Notes: generated by a model from the sequence alone, not told the origin. A stretch of DNA of 64,000 nucleotides from Bosea beijingensis (GCF_030758975.1 NZ_CP132359.1:2372811-2436810); one strand, 5' to 3'; counted from the first letter of the stretch, positions 28,202 through 37,698 are shown. Numbers and translations: made by a program.

Positions 28202-29182
28202 TCAGCGCGGCGCCGCGGCGCGTCGCAGACGGTCGTTGATCGCCTCGCCCAGCCCATGCCCGGGAATGAGGGCGACCGCGATGGTCTTCCGTCCCATCTC
28301 GTCGAGCCGGCGCATATAGCCGAAGAGATGGGCAGCGGCCTCGCGCAGGTCGCCGCTTGGGCTGAGATTGAGCGAGGCCGGATGCTCCTGGGCCTCGGGG
28401 CCGAAGCCGAGCCACGCCTCGTCATTCTCGGGTGCCTCAGCGTCGAGTCTGACCCGCGCCGCCGGAGCGTAATGCGAGGCGAGCATGCCCGGTGAGATCG
28501 GCGCATGGCCGGCATCGCCCGCGATCACCAGCGGCCGGCCGATGACATGTTCGATCGCCTCGCGCGGCACGCCGCCGGGACGCAGCAGGCGCGGGGCGCC
28601 GTCGAGGCATGCGACGATGGTCGATTCGACCCCGACCTCGGTCGGGCCTGCATCGATGATGGCGTCGATGCGGCCGTCGAGATCGGCCATCACATGAGCG
28701 GCGCTGGTCGCGCTGATCCGGCCGGAGCGATTGGCGGAAGGCGCCGCGATCGGTCGCCCGGCCGCTTCCAGCACGGCATGCGCGACCGGATGCGCCGGGA
28801 CACGCAGCGCCACGGAGGGCAGCCCTGCCCGCGCCAGATCACTCACCGTGCAGCCGGATGAAGCCGGCACGACCAGCGTCAAGGGCCCCGGCCAGAAGGC
28901 TTGCGCCAGTGCCAGCGCATTCGCGTCGAACAGGCCCTGCCGACGGGCGCTCGCAAGGTCGGGTAGATGCGAGATCAGTGGGTTGAAGCTCGGGCGCTCC
29001 TTTGCGGCATAGATGCCCGCGACCGCCGTGCCGGAGGTCGCGTCCGCCGCGAGCCCGTAGACCGTCTCGGTCGGCATCGCGACGAGCCCGCCCGCGCGCA
29101 GCAACGCAGCCGCCTCGGCGATGCCGGAGGCATCGGCGGCAAGGAGCTTCGTCTGGCGAGGAGGGGACACGGGCTGGTTCAC
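28202..29182 (-). CDS. L-threonylcarbamoyladenylate synthase (Sua5 type)
   Basis: Makes threonylcarbamoyl-AMP from threonine, bicarbonate and ATP for the t6A modification of tRNA position 37. 326 residues from a GTG at 29182. The YrdC domain has GGLVAMPTETVYGLAADA, the KxR-type ERPSFNPLISH, GPLTLVV and PIAAPSANRSG. The C-terminal Sua5 domain (about 205-326) begins after SPGMLASHYAP, so this is the longer Sua5 form and not the short TsaC. The other t6A genes are not in the window. Confidence 0.94.
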   Translation of the reverse strand: MNQPVSPPRQTKLLAADASGIAEAAALLRAGGLVAMPTETVYGLAADATSGTAVAGIYAAKERPSFNPLISHLPDLASARRQGLFDANALALAQAFWPGPLTLVVPASSGCTVSDLARAGLPSVALRVPAHPVAHAVLEAAGRPIAAPSANRSGRISATSAAHVMADLDGRIDAIIDAGPTEVGVESTIVACLDGAPRLLRPGGVPREAIEHVIGRPLVIAGDAGHAPISPGMLASHYAPAARVRLDAEAPENDEAWLGFGPEAQEHPASLNLSPSGDLREAAAHLFGYMRRLDEMGRKTIAVALIPGHGLGEAINDRLRRAAAPR

Positions 29183-29202
29183 GACGCGATTGACCGATGA
29201 TG

Positions 29203-29216
29203 GTTTATATATAAAC
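29203..29216. promoter_or_regulatory. Perfect 14-base AT-rich palindrome GTTTATATATAAAC
   Basis: A perfect palindrome in otherwise GC-rich DNA, 21 bases before the Sua5 start and about 140 bases before the acyl-CoA dehydrogenase start. It is either an operator for a dimeric regulator or the TATA-like -10 region of the Sua5 promoter. Confidence 0.5.
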
Positions 29217-29358
29217 TAACTGATGGGCACGGCACGGGACGAAGGTCGCGCTCGCTTGCGCGTGGCTTAGGCGATAGTTCCTCGCTACCATCGCGGCAAC
29301 GGCAAATGCAGGCGGCGGCTGCCTTTCGGGCAGGCACGAGCCTCAGGGAGAGACGATT

Positions 29359-31134
29359 ATGAGCTATCGCGCCCCGGTTTCGGACATGCTCTCCACCATG
29401 CGCCATGTCGCGGGGCTCGACCGGCTCATCGCCGACGGGCTGGCGCCGGAACTCGACGGCGGTGTGGCGGAAGCCGTGCTCGACGAGGCCGCGAAATTCG
29501 CCGCCGACGTGATCGCGCCGCTGAACCGCGTCGGCGATCTCAACGGCTCGAAGCTCAAGGACGGCGCCGTCACCACCCCGCCGGGCTGGAAAGAGGCCTA
29601 CAAGGCCTGGGCCGAGGCCGGCTGGAACGCGCTGCCGGCGCCGGAGGCCTATGGCGGGCAGGGCCTGCCGACGCTGCTGCAATCCGCCTGCATCGAGATG
29701 TGGAACTCGGCCGCCTTCGCCTTCGCGCTCGGCCCGTTGCTGACGGTCGGCGCGATCGAGGCGATCCATGCGCATGGCTCCGACCATCTCAAGGAGACCT
29801 ATCTCGCCAAGCTGGTCTCCGGCGAGTGGATGGGCACGATGAATCTGACCGAGCCGCAGGCGGGCTCGGACCTCAATGCGCTGCGCAGCAAGGCCGAGCG
29901 CGTCGGGGACGGCACCTATCGCATCACCGGCCAGAAGATCTTCATCACCTATGGCGAGCACGATCTGACCGAGAACATCGTCCATCTGGTCCTCGCGCGC
30001 CTGCCCGATGCCCCTCCCGGCACGCGCGGCATCTCGCTCTTTCTCGTGCCGAAATTCATGGTCAATGCCGACGGCTCGCTCGGCGCACATAACGATCTGC
30101 GCTGCTCCGGCATCGAGCACAAGCTCGGCATCCATGCCTCCCCGACCTGTTCCATGGCCTTCGGCGACAATGGTGGCGCCATCGGCTGGCTGATCGGCGA
30201 GGAGAATCGCGGTCTCGCCTGCATGTTCACGATGATGAACAATGCCCGCCTCAACGTCGCCTTGCAGGGCGTCGCCATTGCCGAGCGCGCCTATCAGCAG
30301 GCGCTCGCCTTCGCGCATGAGCGCAAGCAGGGCGCGGCGCTCGATGCACCCAAGGGTGCGCCGATGAGCCCGATCATCGTCCACCCGGACGTGCGCCGCA
30401 TGCTGATGGACATGCGCGCCAAGACGCAAGGCGCCCGCGCGATCTCCTATCAGGTCGCCGAGGCGCTCGATCGCTCGCATCGCGAGACCGACGAAGCCAG
30501 GCGCAAGGCCGCTTCCGAACGCGCCGCGATCCTCACGCCGATCGCCAAGGCCTATGCGACGGAGATCGGTATCGATGTCGCCTCGACCGGCGTGCAGGTC
30601 CATGGCGGCATGGGCTTCGTCGAGGAGACCGGTGCCGCCCAGCATCTGCGCGATGCCCGCATCGCCGCGATCTACGAGGGCACCAACGGCATCCAGGCGA
30701 TCGACCTCGTCACCCGCAAGTTGCCGCTCTCCGGCGGCGAGGCGGTGAAGGCGCTGGTCACCGAGATGCGCGGCATCGTCGGCGAGGTCGAGCGCGCCAA
30801 CAATCCGGGCTTCGGCCATACCGCCGCCCGCCTCGGCGCCGCCGTCGATGCGCTTGAGCGCGCGACGGAATGGATGCAGGCGACGCTCGGCACGAGCGTG
30901 GCCGACGCATTGGCGGGCGCGACTCCGTACCTGAAGCTCTTCGCGCTGGCGCAGGGCGGCACGGGGCTGGCGAAGAAGGCGCTGGCCACGCGCTCGGAAG
31001 CAGACGGCACCGCCGATCTCGCCACCGCCCGCTTCTATGCCGAATGCATCGCAACCGAGGCGCCGGCCCTGGAGCTCGCGGTCACGGAAGGCGCCGGCGC
31101 GATCGCCGATGCGGCTGCGGTCTTCGCCGCGTGA
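29359..31134 (+). CDS. Acyl-CoA dehydrogenase, long DmdC-like form
   Basis: 591 residues, FAD-dependent, oxidises an acyl-CoA to the enoyl-CoA. It is about 200 residues longer than classical members, as in the DmdC/FadE-like group. Motifs: MNLTEPQAGSDLNALR and KIFITYGEHDLTEN in the middle domain, then GVQVHGGMGFVEETGAAQHLRDARI and IYEGTNGIQAIDLV in the C-terminal helical domain. GGGAGAGA precedes the ATG. The substrate may be a fatty acyl-CoA or methylmercaptopropionyl-CoA; sequence alone does not decide. Confidence 0.93.
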   Translation: MSYRAPVSDMLSTMRHVAGLDRLIADGLAPELDGGVAEAVLDEAAKFAADVIAPLNRVGDLNGSKLKDGAVTTPPGWKEAYKAWAEAGWNALPAPEAYGGQGLPTLLQSACIEMWNSAAFAFALGPLLTVGAIEAIHAHGSDHLKETYLAKLVSGEWMGTMNLTEPQAGSDLNALRSKAERVGDGTYRITGQKIFITYGEHDLTENIVHLVLARLPDAPPGTRGISLFLVPKFMVNADGSLGAHNDLRCSGIEHKLGIHASPTCSMAFGDNGGAIGWLIGEENRGLACMFTMMNNARLNVALQGVAIAERAYQQALAFAHERKQGAALDAPKGAPMSPIIVHPDVRRMLMDMRAKTQGARAISYQVAEALDRSHRETDEARRKAASERAAILTPIAKAYATEIGIDVASTGVQVHGGMGFVEETGAAQHLRDARIAAIYEGTNGIQAIDLVTRKLPLSGGEAVKALVTEMRGIVGEVERANNPGFGHTAARLGAAVDALERATEWMQATLGTSVADALAGATPYLKLFALAQGGTGLAKKALATRSEADGTADLATARFYAECIATEAPALELAVTEGAGAIADAAAVFAA

Positions 31135-31151
31135 GCCCAGTCGCGCTCCGT

Positions 31152-31946
31152 TCAGACAGTCGCCGCCTTGCGGGCGCGGATATGCAGGAAGAGCGGGACG
31201 ATATGCGTGTCGGCGAGATAGGGGACGGCCCGCGCGGTCTCCGCGTCGACACTCGGCTCGGCCATATGCTCGATCGTGAGCCCAGCCGCGACGATCATCG
31301 CCACCCACTCGCTCAGCGTGCGGTGGAAGCGCGGCACGCGGAAGGGCTCGACGCTGGCCTTGATGTCGGCCGGCGCGGCGCCGAAGCGCCAGGTCTCGAT
31401 CTCGCCGTCGATGCCATCGAAATAGCGGCCGACCTCGATGGCGCGGATATTTCCGGCCTCGTCGCGCAGCACCTTGCGATAGGGCGGCGCGAAACAGGGA
31501 TGCAGGATCGAGAACTGCAGGAAACCGCCGGGCTTGAGTACGCGCGCCGCTTCCGCCAGCGCCTTGTCCTGAGCGGGCATGTCCATCAGCGACATGAAGG
31601 CGGTCGCGAAATCGAACTGCGCATCCGGGAAGGGCAGGGCGGTGCCGTCGCCGAAGCGGTAGTCGATGCCGAGCGGCTTCGCCGCTTCCGCCTCCTGCGC
31701 GTGGCGGATGAAGGTCGGCGCGATATCGACGGCGATCATGCGCCCACCGGCCTCGGCGAGCTTGCGCGTGTTCGAGCCTTCGCCGCAGCCGATATCGAGG
31801 CCGTCGAGCCCTGCAATGTCCGGCAGGTTGGCGAAGAAGACGGGGCTGTTCAGCGCGTCGCGATAGAGGTCGTAGCCGGCCCGCGCATGCCGGGTCCAGG
31901 TCTCGGCATTGGCCTCCCAGCAGGCGGCGACATCGGTGCTGTCCAT
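31152..31946 (-). CDS. Class I SAM-dependent methyltransferase
   Basis: 264 residues from the ATG at 31946. The SAM-binding motif I is LDIGCGEGSNTRKLAEAGG, followed by AVDIAPTFI, then FRFGDGTALPFPDAQFDF-like motifs and RVLKPGGFLQFSILHP. These are typical of the Methyltransf_11/UbiE-like group. The target, small molecule or other, is unknown. It stands alone, convergent with the acyl-CoA dehydrogenase gene and divergent from the SDR pair. Confidence 0.9.
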   Translation of the reverse strand: MDSTDVAACWEANAETWTRHARAGYDLYRDALNSPVFFANLPDIAGLDGLDIGCGEGSNTRKLAEAGGRMIAVDIAPTFIRHAQEAEAAKPLGIDYRFGDGTALPFPDAQFDFATAFMSLMDMPAQDKALAEAARVLKPGGFLQFSILHPCFAPPYRKVLRDEAGNIRAIEVGRYFDGIDGEIETWRFGAAPADIKASVEPFRVPRFHRTLSEWVAMIVAAGLTIEHMAEPSVDAETARAVPYLADTHIVPLFLHIRARKAATV

Positions 31947-32026
31947 GGTGCTGCTCCGTTGCGAGGGGAGCGGGGCTATAGAGCAGCGGGCCGGCCGTGG
32001 CCAGCGGCGATTCGTCGGGAATGCCC

Positions 32027-32908
32027 ATGACTGCCGCGCAACCGTCTCTCTCCGGCCGCATCTGCCTCGTCGCCGGCGCCTCGCGCGGACTCGGGCGCGG
32101 CATCGCCAGGGCATTGGGCGAGGCCGGCGCGACGGTCATCGTCACCGGACGCTCCAGCGAGGCCGGGCAGCGCACCGACCAGCGCCAGGAGACCTTCGAG
32201 GACGCGGCCCGCGAGGTCGAGGCCGCCGGCGGCAAGGGCCATCCCTATCGCTGCGACCATACCAGCGAGCGCGATGTCGACGGGCTCGTCGCCTGGGCCT
32301 TGCGCCGTTTCGGCCGACTCGACTGCGTCGTCGATGCGGTCTGGGGCGGCAATGAAGGTTATGACGGCGAGCGCTATCCCGACGGTTCGAGCTTCGGCAC
32401 GCCGTTCTGGCGCCGCCCGGTCGCGCGACTGGGCGAGAGCTTCGAGAGCGGCGTCTATGCCCAGTTGCTGCTGGCGCGCGCGGTGGCGCCGGCCATGGTG
32501 CAGGCGCGCTCGGGGCTCATCGTCACGCTGAGCTTCGACATGGCGGGCGGCTATCTCGGCGATGTCTTCTACGACCTCGCCAAGGCGGCGATGAACCGGC
32601 TGAGCTTTGCGATGGCCGAGGAACTGAAGCCCTTCGGCGTCACAGCCTTGAGCCTGTCGCCGGGCCATGTCCTGACCGAGCGCGTCCGCGATGCGGGTCT
32701 TGGCGCGGAGACCACCGAAACGCCGCTCTATGCCGGCCGCGCCGTCGTGGCACTGGCTGCCGACTCCGACGTCGCTCGTCATGCCGGACATGTCCTCCAT
32801 GTCGCCGATCTGGCGCGTGCCTATGGCTTCACCGACCGGGATGGCTCCCAGCCGGCCCGCTACGTCATCACCAATGAACAGGGAGGCGGCGATGTCGCTC
32901 AAGGGTAA
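32027..32908 (+). CDS. Short-chain dehydrogenase, DHRS1-like
   Basis: 293 residues from the ATG at 32027, with GGGA seven bases upstream. The Rossmann motif is GASRGLGRGIARAL and the catalytic YxxxK is YDLAKAAMNR. The usual NNAG is replaced by DAVWGGNEGYDG, a mark of the DHRS1-like group. Substrate unknown. Its 3' end overlaps the next SDR gene by 17 bases in another frame, so the two are tightly coupled. Confidence 0.9.
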   Translation: MTAAQPSLSGRICLVAGASRGLGRGIARALGEAGATVIVTGRSSEAGQRTDQRQETFEDAAREVEAAGGKGHPYRCDHTSERDVDGLVAWALRRFGRLDCVVDAVWGGNEGYDGERYPDGSSFGTPFWRRPVARLGESFESGVYAQLLLARAVAPAMVQARSGLIVTLSFDMAGGYLGDVFYDLAKAAMNRLSFAMAEELKPFGVTALSLSPGHVLTERVRDAGLGAETTETPLYAGRAVVALAADSDVARHAGHVLHVADLARAYGFTDRDGSQPARYVITNEQGGGDVAQG

Positions 32909-33752
32909 GACGCTTTTCATCACCGGCGGCTCGCGCGGCATCGGTCTCGCCATCGCGCTTCGGGCGGCGCGAGACGGCGCCAACGTCACCATCGCCGCCA
33001 AGACGGCCGAGCCGCATCCCAAGCTTCCCGGCACGATCTACACCTCCGCCGCCGAGATCGAGGCGGCCGGCGGAAAATGCCTGCCGTTGATGGTCGATGT
33101 CCGCGACGAGCAGAGCGTCACTGATGCGATCGCCAAGACGGCCGAGACCTTCGGCGGCATCGACATCGTCGTGAACAATGCCAGCGCGATCCAGCTCAGC
33201 AACACCCAGACGACCGACATGAAGCGCTTCGATCTGATGCACCAGATCAACACGCGCGGCACTTTCATGGTCTCGAAATACGCCATTCCCCATCTGGCGA
33301 AGGCGCAGAACCCGCATATCCTGATGCTCTCGCCGCCGCTCGACATGAAGACGCAGTGGTTCGCGCCGCATCTGGCCTATTCGATCGCGAAATACGGCAT
33401 GAGCCTGTGCGTGCTCGGCCTCGCCGGCGAGCTGGCGCGCCAGGGCATCGCGGTCAACGCGCTCTGGCCGCGCACGACGATCGCGACCGCCGCCGTCCAG
33501 AACCTGCTCGGCGGCGACAAGATGGTGCAGGCGAGCCGGACGCCCGAGATCCTCGCCGACGCGGCCCATATGATCTTCTCGAAGCCCTCCCGTGAGTTCT
33601 CCGGCAACTTCCTGATCGACGACAGCTTCATGGCCGGCGAGGGCGTCACCGATTTCAGCCAGTATCGCGTCGACCCCTCGGTGCCGCTGATGCCGGATTT
33701 CTTCGTGCCGGCAGACAGCCTGCCGCCGCAGGGCGTGAAGGGCGGGGTGTAA
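32892..33752 (+). CDS. Short-chain dehydrogenase, HSDL2-like
   Basis: 286 residues. The start at 32892 has GGGAGG at 32881-32886, inside the upstream gene. The nucleotide site is ITGGSRGIGLAIALRAA, then VNNASAI, and the catalytic YSIAKYG. AKTAEPHPKLPGTIYTSAAEIEAAGGK is a signature of the HSDL2-like group linked to lipid metabolism. With the acyl-CoA dehydrogenase and DHRS1-like genes nearby, a fatty acid or branched acyl pathway is possible, but that is inference. Confidence 0.9.
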   Translation: MSLKGKTLFITGGSRGIGLAIALRAARDGANVTIAAKTAEPHPKLPGTIYTSAAEIEAAGGKCLPLMVDVRDEQSVTDAIAKTAETFGGIDIVVNNASAIQLSNTQTTDMKRFDLMHQINTRGTFMVSKYAIPHLAKAQNPHILMLSPPLDMKTQWFAPHLAYSIAKYGMSLCVLGLAGELARQGIAVNALWPRTTIATAAVQNLLGGDKMVQASRTPEILADAAHMIFSKPSREFSGNFLIDDSFMAGEGVTDFSQYRVDPSVPLMPDFFVPADSLPPQGVKGGV

Positions 33753-33855
33753 CGCCTCGGCAGCATTTCGAGCCGGGTCGTCATCGGTTTGACACGAAGG
33801 CGGGATCGGAGTTCCTGCCGGTTTCCACCCTGACCGTGCAGCGAGATTCGCGCCC

Positions 33856-34845
33856 ATGCTGACGATCCACGGCTCATGCCCCGATACGCGCGACAAGCTC
33901 CGGCTCAGCAAGCTCGACGCCTACGGGGATTTTCCTTGCGACGTCGTCTGGATCGACCTGCTCAATCCGACGCCGGAGGAGGACAAGCGGGTCGAGAAGC
34001 ATCTTGGCATCTCGATCCCGACGCGCGAGGAGATGCACGATCTCGAGCCGTCCGAGATCATCTATACCGAGAACGGCGCGCGCTACATGACCGCGCGGAT
34101 CATCTGCCAGTCCGACACCATCGTCCCGCTTCTGGCGGACGTCACCTTCATCCTCACTGACAAGGCGCTGGTGACGGTGCGCTATGACGAGCCAGGGGCT
34201 TTCAACATCTTCCTCAACCGCGCCACCAAGCCGGGCGGTTGCGGCCAGCAACCTGAGGCCGTCCTGGACGGTTTGATCGAGGCGATCGTCGACCGCGCCG
34301 CCGAGGTGCTGCGCGGCGTCGGCGACAAGATCGACATCGCCTCGCGCCGCGTCTTCGCCGGACGCGGCCAGGACGTCGAGCGCGGCGGCGTCTATCAGGT
34401 CGTGATCCAGAAGATCGGTCAGTACGAGCATATCATCTCCAACGTCCGCGAGAGCATGATGACGGTGGAGCGCGTGCTGCTGTTCCTCTCGGCCAACTAT
34501 ACCCGCCCGAAAAAGGCTCAGACCGGCTTCTCGGCCGAATGGCGCTCTGCGGTGCGTGATGTACAGGCCATCGAGGAGCACGCGGCCTTCCTGTCGAACA
34601 AGCTGCAATTCATGATGGACGCCACGCTCGGCCTCGTCTCGATCGAGCAGAACAAGATCATCAAGCTGTTTTCGGTCGTCTCGGTCGCACTGATGCCGCC
34701 GACGCTGATCGCCTCGATCTACGGCATGAACTTCAAGACGATGCCGGAGTTGGAGTGGCAGTGGGGCTACCCCATGGCGGTGGGGCTGATGATCCTCTTC
34801 GCCGTGCTGCCCTATATCTTCTTCCGTTGGAAGAAGTGGCTGTAA
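33856..34845 (+). CDS. corA: CorA family divalent metal transporter (first copy)
   Basis: 329 residues. A large cytoplasmic N-terminal domain is followed by two transmembrane helices at the end; the selectivity motif YGMNF closes the first helix and the periplasmic loop is KTMPELEWQW. It forms a pentameric channel for Mg2+ (also Co2+ or Ni2+). The C-terminus FRWKKWL is basic, as usual. A second, different CorA lies 1.8 kb downstream on the other strand, beyond an SLC13 permease. Confidence 0.94.
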   Translation: MLTIHGSCPDTRDKLRLSKLDAYGDFPCDVVWIDLLNPTPEEDKRVEKHLGISIPTREEMHDLEPSEIIYTENGARYMTARIICQSDTIVPLLADVTFILTDKALVTVRYDEPGAFNIFLNRATKPGGCGQQPEAVLDGLIEAIVDRAAEVLRGVGDKIDIASRRVFAGRGQDVERGGVYQVVIQKIGQYEHIISNVRESMMTVERVLLFLSANYTRPKKAQTGFSAEWRSAVRDVQAIEEHAAFLSNKLQFMMDATLGLVSIEQNKIIKLFSVVSVALMPPTLIASIYGMNFKTMPELEWQWGYPMAVGLMILFAVLPYIFFRWKKWL

Positions 34846-34878
34846 GGCGGATATTCCGCGCGATACGTTGAAGGCCGG

Positions 34879-36654
34879 ATGACACAGCCACAGATTCTCT
34901 CCGTCCTTCTCGTCGCCGGCATGATGGCCGCCTTCCTGTGGGGGCGGCTGCGCTACGACATTGTCGCGATGCTGGCGCTTCTGACCGCGGTCGCTCTCGG
35001 ATTGGTGCCGGCAGCGGAGGCATTCAAGGGCTTCTCCGATGACATCGTTATCATCGTCGGCAGCGCGCTGGTCCTGAGCGCGGCGGTGGCGCGCTCGCGC
35101 ATCATCGAGCGCCTGTACTCGAAGCTCGGCGCCCGCCTGACCTCGACGCAGTTGCAGGTGCCGCTGCTCGTCTTCGTCGTCGCCGTGATGTCGGCGATCA
35201 TCAAGAATATCGGTGCGCTCGCGATGATGCTGCCGATCGCCTACCAGCTCGCCCGCAAGAGCGGAAAATCACCCTCGGTCTTCCTGATGCCGATGGCCTT
35301 TGCCTCGCTGCTCGGCGGCATCGTCACGCTGGTCGGCACCTCGCCGAACGTCATCGTCGCCCGCGTCCGGCAGGAGCTCGGCGGCGAGCCCTTCCGCATG
35401 TTCGATTTCGCGCCGGTCGGCATCGTCGTCGCCGTTGCCGGCTGCCTCTTCCTCAGCGTCGGCTACCGCCTGCTGCCGCGCGATCGCCGCGGCGCCGTCT
35501 CGCTCGATCAGGCGATCGACATCAAGGACTACCTGACCGAGGCCAAGCTCAACGGGAAATCGCCGCTGGCGGGCAAGACGGTCGCCGATCTCAAGGCGAT
35601 CGGTGAAGGCATCGAGATCGTCTCGATCCTGCGCAACGAGCGCCGCGTCCAGGCGCCGCTGCCCGATGCCTCGCTCAAGGCCGGCGACATCCTGCTGCTG
35701 CGCGGCGATGCCGCCGTGCTCGAGCGGGTCGTAGCCGAAGGCGGGCTCGACCTCACCGGCAAGGACCGCCCGACGCAGAAGGAGGATGCGCTCGACCCCG
35801 ACCGCATCGCCGAGGCGATCATCGGCCCGGATTCGACGCTGATCGGTCAGTCGGCCGGCGACATCGCTCTGCACAGCCGCTTCGGCGTCAACATGATCGC
35901 GATCAGCCGCTCGGGCGAGCGCTTCAGCCAGCGGCTGCGCGATATCCGCCTGCGGGCCGGCGATATCGTCGTCATCCAGGGCGATGAGAAGCTGCTGCCG
36001 GAAAAGCTCTCCGAACTCGGCCTGCTGCCGCTGGCCGACCGGCTGGTGCCGCTGGGCTCGACGCGCCGCGTCGTGCTGACCGTGACGATCGTGCTGGCCG
36101 CGATCATCGCACTGGCGGCAGGGCTCGCACCGGTGCCGCTGGTCTTTTTCGCTGCCGCTGTGCTGCTGATCGCGCTCCGCTGTGTACCGTTGCGCGAGGC
36201 CTATCAGAGCATCGATGCGCCGATCCTGCTGATGCTGGCGGCGTTGATCCCTGTCTCGGATTCCCTGCGGACGACCGGCGCTACCGATCTCTTCGCCTCA
36301 TGGCTCGCCATGATCGGCGGCGGCTTGCCGGGCTGGGCCGCGGTCGCGCTCATCCTCGTCGCGGCGATGGCGGTGACGCCGTTCCTGAACAATGCGGCGA
36401 CGGTGCTGGTCATGGCTCCCATCGGCGCGGGCTTCGCCAAGAACCTCGGCTACAATCCCGACGCCTTCCTGATGGCGGTCGCGATCGGCGCAGCCTGCGA
36501 CTTCCTCACGCCGATCGGCCACCAGTGCAACACGCTGGTGATGGGGCCGGGCGGCTATCGCTTCAGCGACTATGCGAGGCTCGGCGCGCCGCTCTCGCTG
36601 CTGGTCATCCTGCTTGCGGTGCCGATGATCCTGCTGGTCTGGCCGCTCAGATAG
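34879..36654 (+). CDS. SLC13-type permease with two TrkA-C domains
   Basis: 591 residues. Membrane segments in the N-terminal 200 residues include the motif VGTSPNVIVARV. Two cytoplasmic RCK/TrkA-C regulatory domains (about 215-290 and 305-385) follow, then a second membrane half with NNAATVLVMAPIGAGFAKNLG and LTPIGHQCNTLVMGPGGY. It resembles sodium/sulfate or dicarboxylate carriers of the DASS group. The substrate could be sulfate or a dicarboxylate. It begins 33 bases after corA, likely co-transcribed. Its stop abuts the stop of the convergent second CorA gene. Confidence 0.9.
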   Translation: MTQPQILSVLLVAGMMAAFLWGRLRYDIVAMLALLTAVALGLVPAAEAFKGFSDDIVIIVGSALVLSAAVARSRIIERLYSKLGARLTSTQLQVPLLVFVVAVMSAIIKNIGALAMMLPIAYQLARKSGKSPSVFLMPMAFASLLGGIVTLVGTSPNVIVARVRQELGGEPFRMFDFAPVGIVVAVAGCLFLSVGYRLLPRDRRGAVSLDQAIDIKDYLTEAKLNGKSPLAGKTVADLKAIGEGIEIVSILRNERRVQAPLPDASLKAGDILLLRGDAAVLERVVAEGGLDLTGKDRPTQKEDALDPDRIAEAIIGPDSTLIGQSAGDIALHSRFGVNMIAISRSGERFSQRLRDIRLRAGDIVVIQGDEKLLPEKLSELGLLPLADRLVPLGSTRRVVLTVTIVLAAIIALAAGLAPVPLVFFAAAVLLIALRCVPLREAYQSIDAPILLMLAALIPVSDSLRTTGATDLFASWLAMIGGGLPGWAAVALILVAAMAVTPFLNNAATVLVMAPIGAGFAKNLGYNPDAFLMAVAIGAACDFLTPIGHQCNTLVMGPGGYRFSDYARLGAPLSLLVILLAVPMILLVWPLR

Positions 36655-37698
36655 CTACAGCCAGCCGTTCCGCCTGAAGCGCCAGTACAGGATCGAGCAG
36701 GTGCAGACGATCAGCGTCAGCACGGAATAGTAGCCGTAATACATCTTTAGTTCCGGCATGTTTTCGAAATTCATGCCGTAGATGCCGGCCACCGCCGTCG
36801 GCACCGCCAGGATGGCGGCCCAGGATGCCAGCCGCTTGGTGATCAGGCTTTCCTGGCTCTGCCCCACCAGCAGGCTCGCCTCGAAGGCGAAGGCCAGCAC
36901 TTCGCGCAGGCTGTCGATCTTCTCCTGCACGGTGCGGACATGGTCGGTCACGTCGCGGAACATGGGAGCAAGTGTCGGCCGGACCTGCGGCACGGTGCCG
37001 TTCATCAGCCGCTGGCAGACATCCACCAGCGGGGCGACCGCATTGCGCAGGCGCAGCAGGTCGCGCCTGAGCATGTAGAGCCGCTCGATATCGGAGCGCG
37101 CCATCGGCTTGGCCAGGATCTTGTCCTCGATCTCCTCGACCTCGTCATGGATCGCTTCCAGCACCGGCATGTAGTTGTCGACGATGAAATCGAGGATCGC
37201 GTAGAGGATGAAATCCTCGCCCTTGGCCAGCGAGGTCGGGCAGGTCTCCCAGTGCTGCCTGACCGACTTGTAGGAGGTCGAGGCGCCGTGCCGGACGCTG
37301 ACGATATAGCCGCGGCCGACGAAGATATGGGTCTCGCCGAAGGCGATGCGCCCGTCGATCAACTGGGCCGTGCGCGCGACGACGAAGAGCGCGTCGCCAT
37401 ATTGCTCGAGCTTCGGCCGCTGATGCGCGTTGGTGGCGTCCTCGACGGCGAGCGGGTGCAGGTTGAACTGCTGCTGCACGCAGCGCAGCAGCGCGGGTTC
37501 CGGTTCGAGCAAGCCGATCCAGACGACATGGTCGTCCTTGCGCGCCCATTCGCCGGCCTCGGTGACGGGGATATCGGCGACGCGCACGCCATGGACATAG
37601 ACGCCCGACGCGATGACGCCGTCCTGCTGCGGCTGGGCCTGTTCGGGCGTCGCTTCCCGTGCGGCGGGGGAGGTAAGCCGGGCTTCCGAGACTGACAT
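36655..37698 (-). CDS. CorA family divalent metal transporter (second copy)
   Basis: 347 residues, with GAGGTGG before the ATG. The cytoplasmic domain contains HPLAVEDATNAHQRPKLEQY, then long helices (EVEEIEDKIL, RRDLLRLRNAVAPL). Two C-terminal helices follow, with YGMNF at the pore and loop ENMPELKMYYGYY. It is clearly different from the copy at 33856 and so is a paralogue of another subgroup, not a recent duplication. The acidic loop residues MPEL are kept in both. Ion preference is not evident. Confidence 0.94.
   Translation of the reverse strand: MSVSEARLTSPAAREATPEQAQPQQDGVIASGVYVHGVRVADIPVTEAGEWARKDDHVVWIGLLEPEPALLRCVQQQFNLHPLAVEDATNAHQRPKLEQYGDALFVVARTAQLIDGRIAFGETHIFVGRGYIVSVRHGASTSYKSVRQHWETCPTSLAKGEDFILYAILDFIVDNYMPVLEAIHDEVEEIEDKILAKPMARSDIERLYMLRRDLLRLRNAVAPLVDVCQRLMNGTVPQVRPTLAPMFRDVTDHVRTVQEKIDSLREVLAFAFEASLLVGQSQESLITKRLASWAAILAVPTAVAGIYGMNFENMPELKMYYGYYSVLTLIVCTCSILYWRFRRNGWL

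Noticed and set aside
26227..31134. A DMSP degradation cluster (AcuI plus DmdC-like enzyme)
   Set aside because: No DmdA, DmdB, DmdD or DMSP lyase is in the window, and both families have wider roles.
29179..32235. Open frame of about 1000 codons on the minus strand opposite the acyl-CoA dehydrogenase
   Set aside because: Same reason; the plus-strand gene has clear family motifs and the antisense frame has none.
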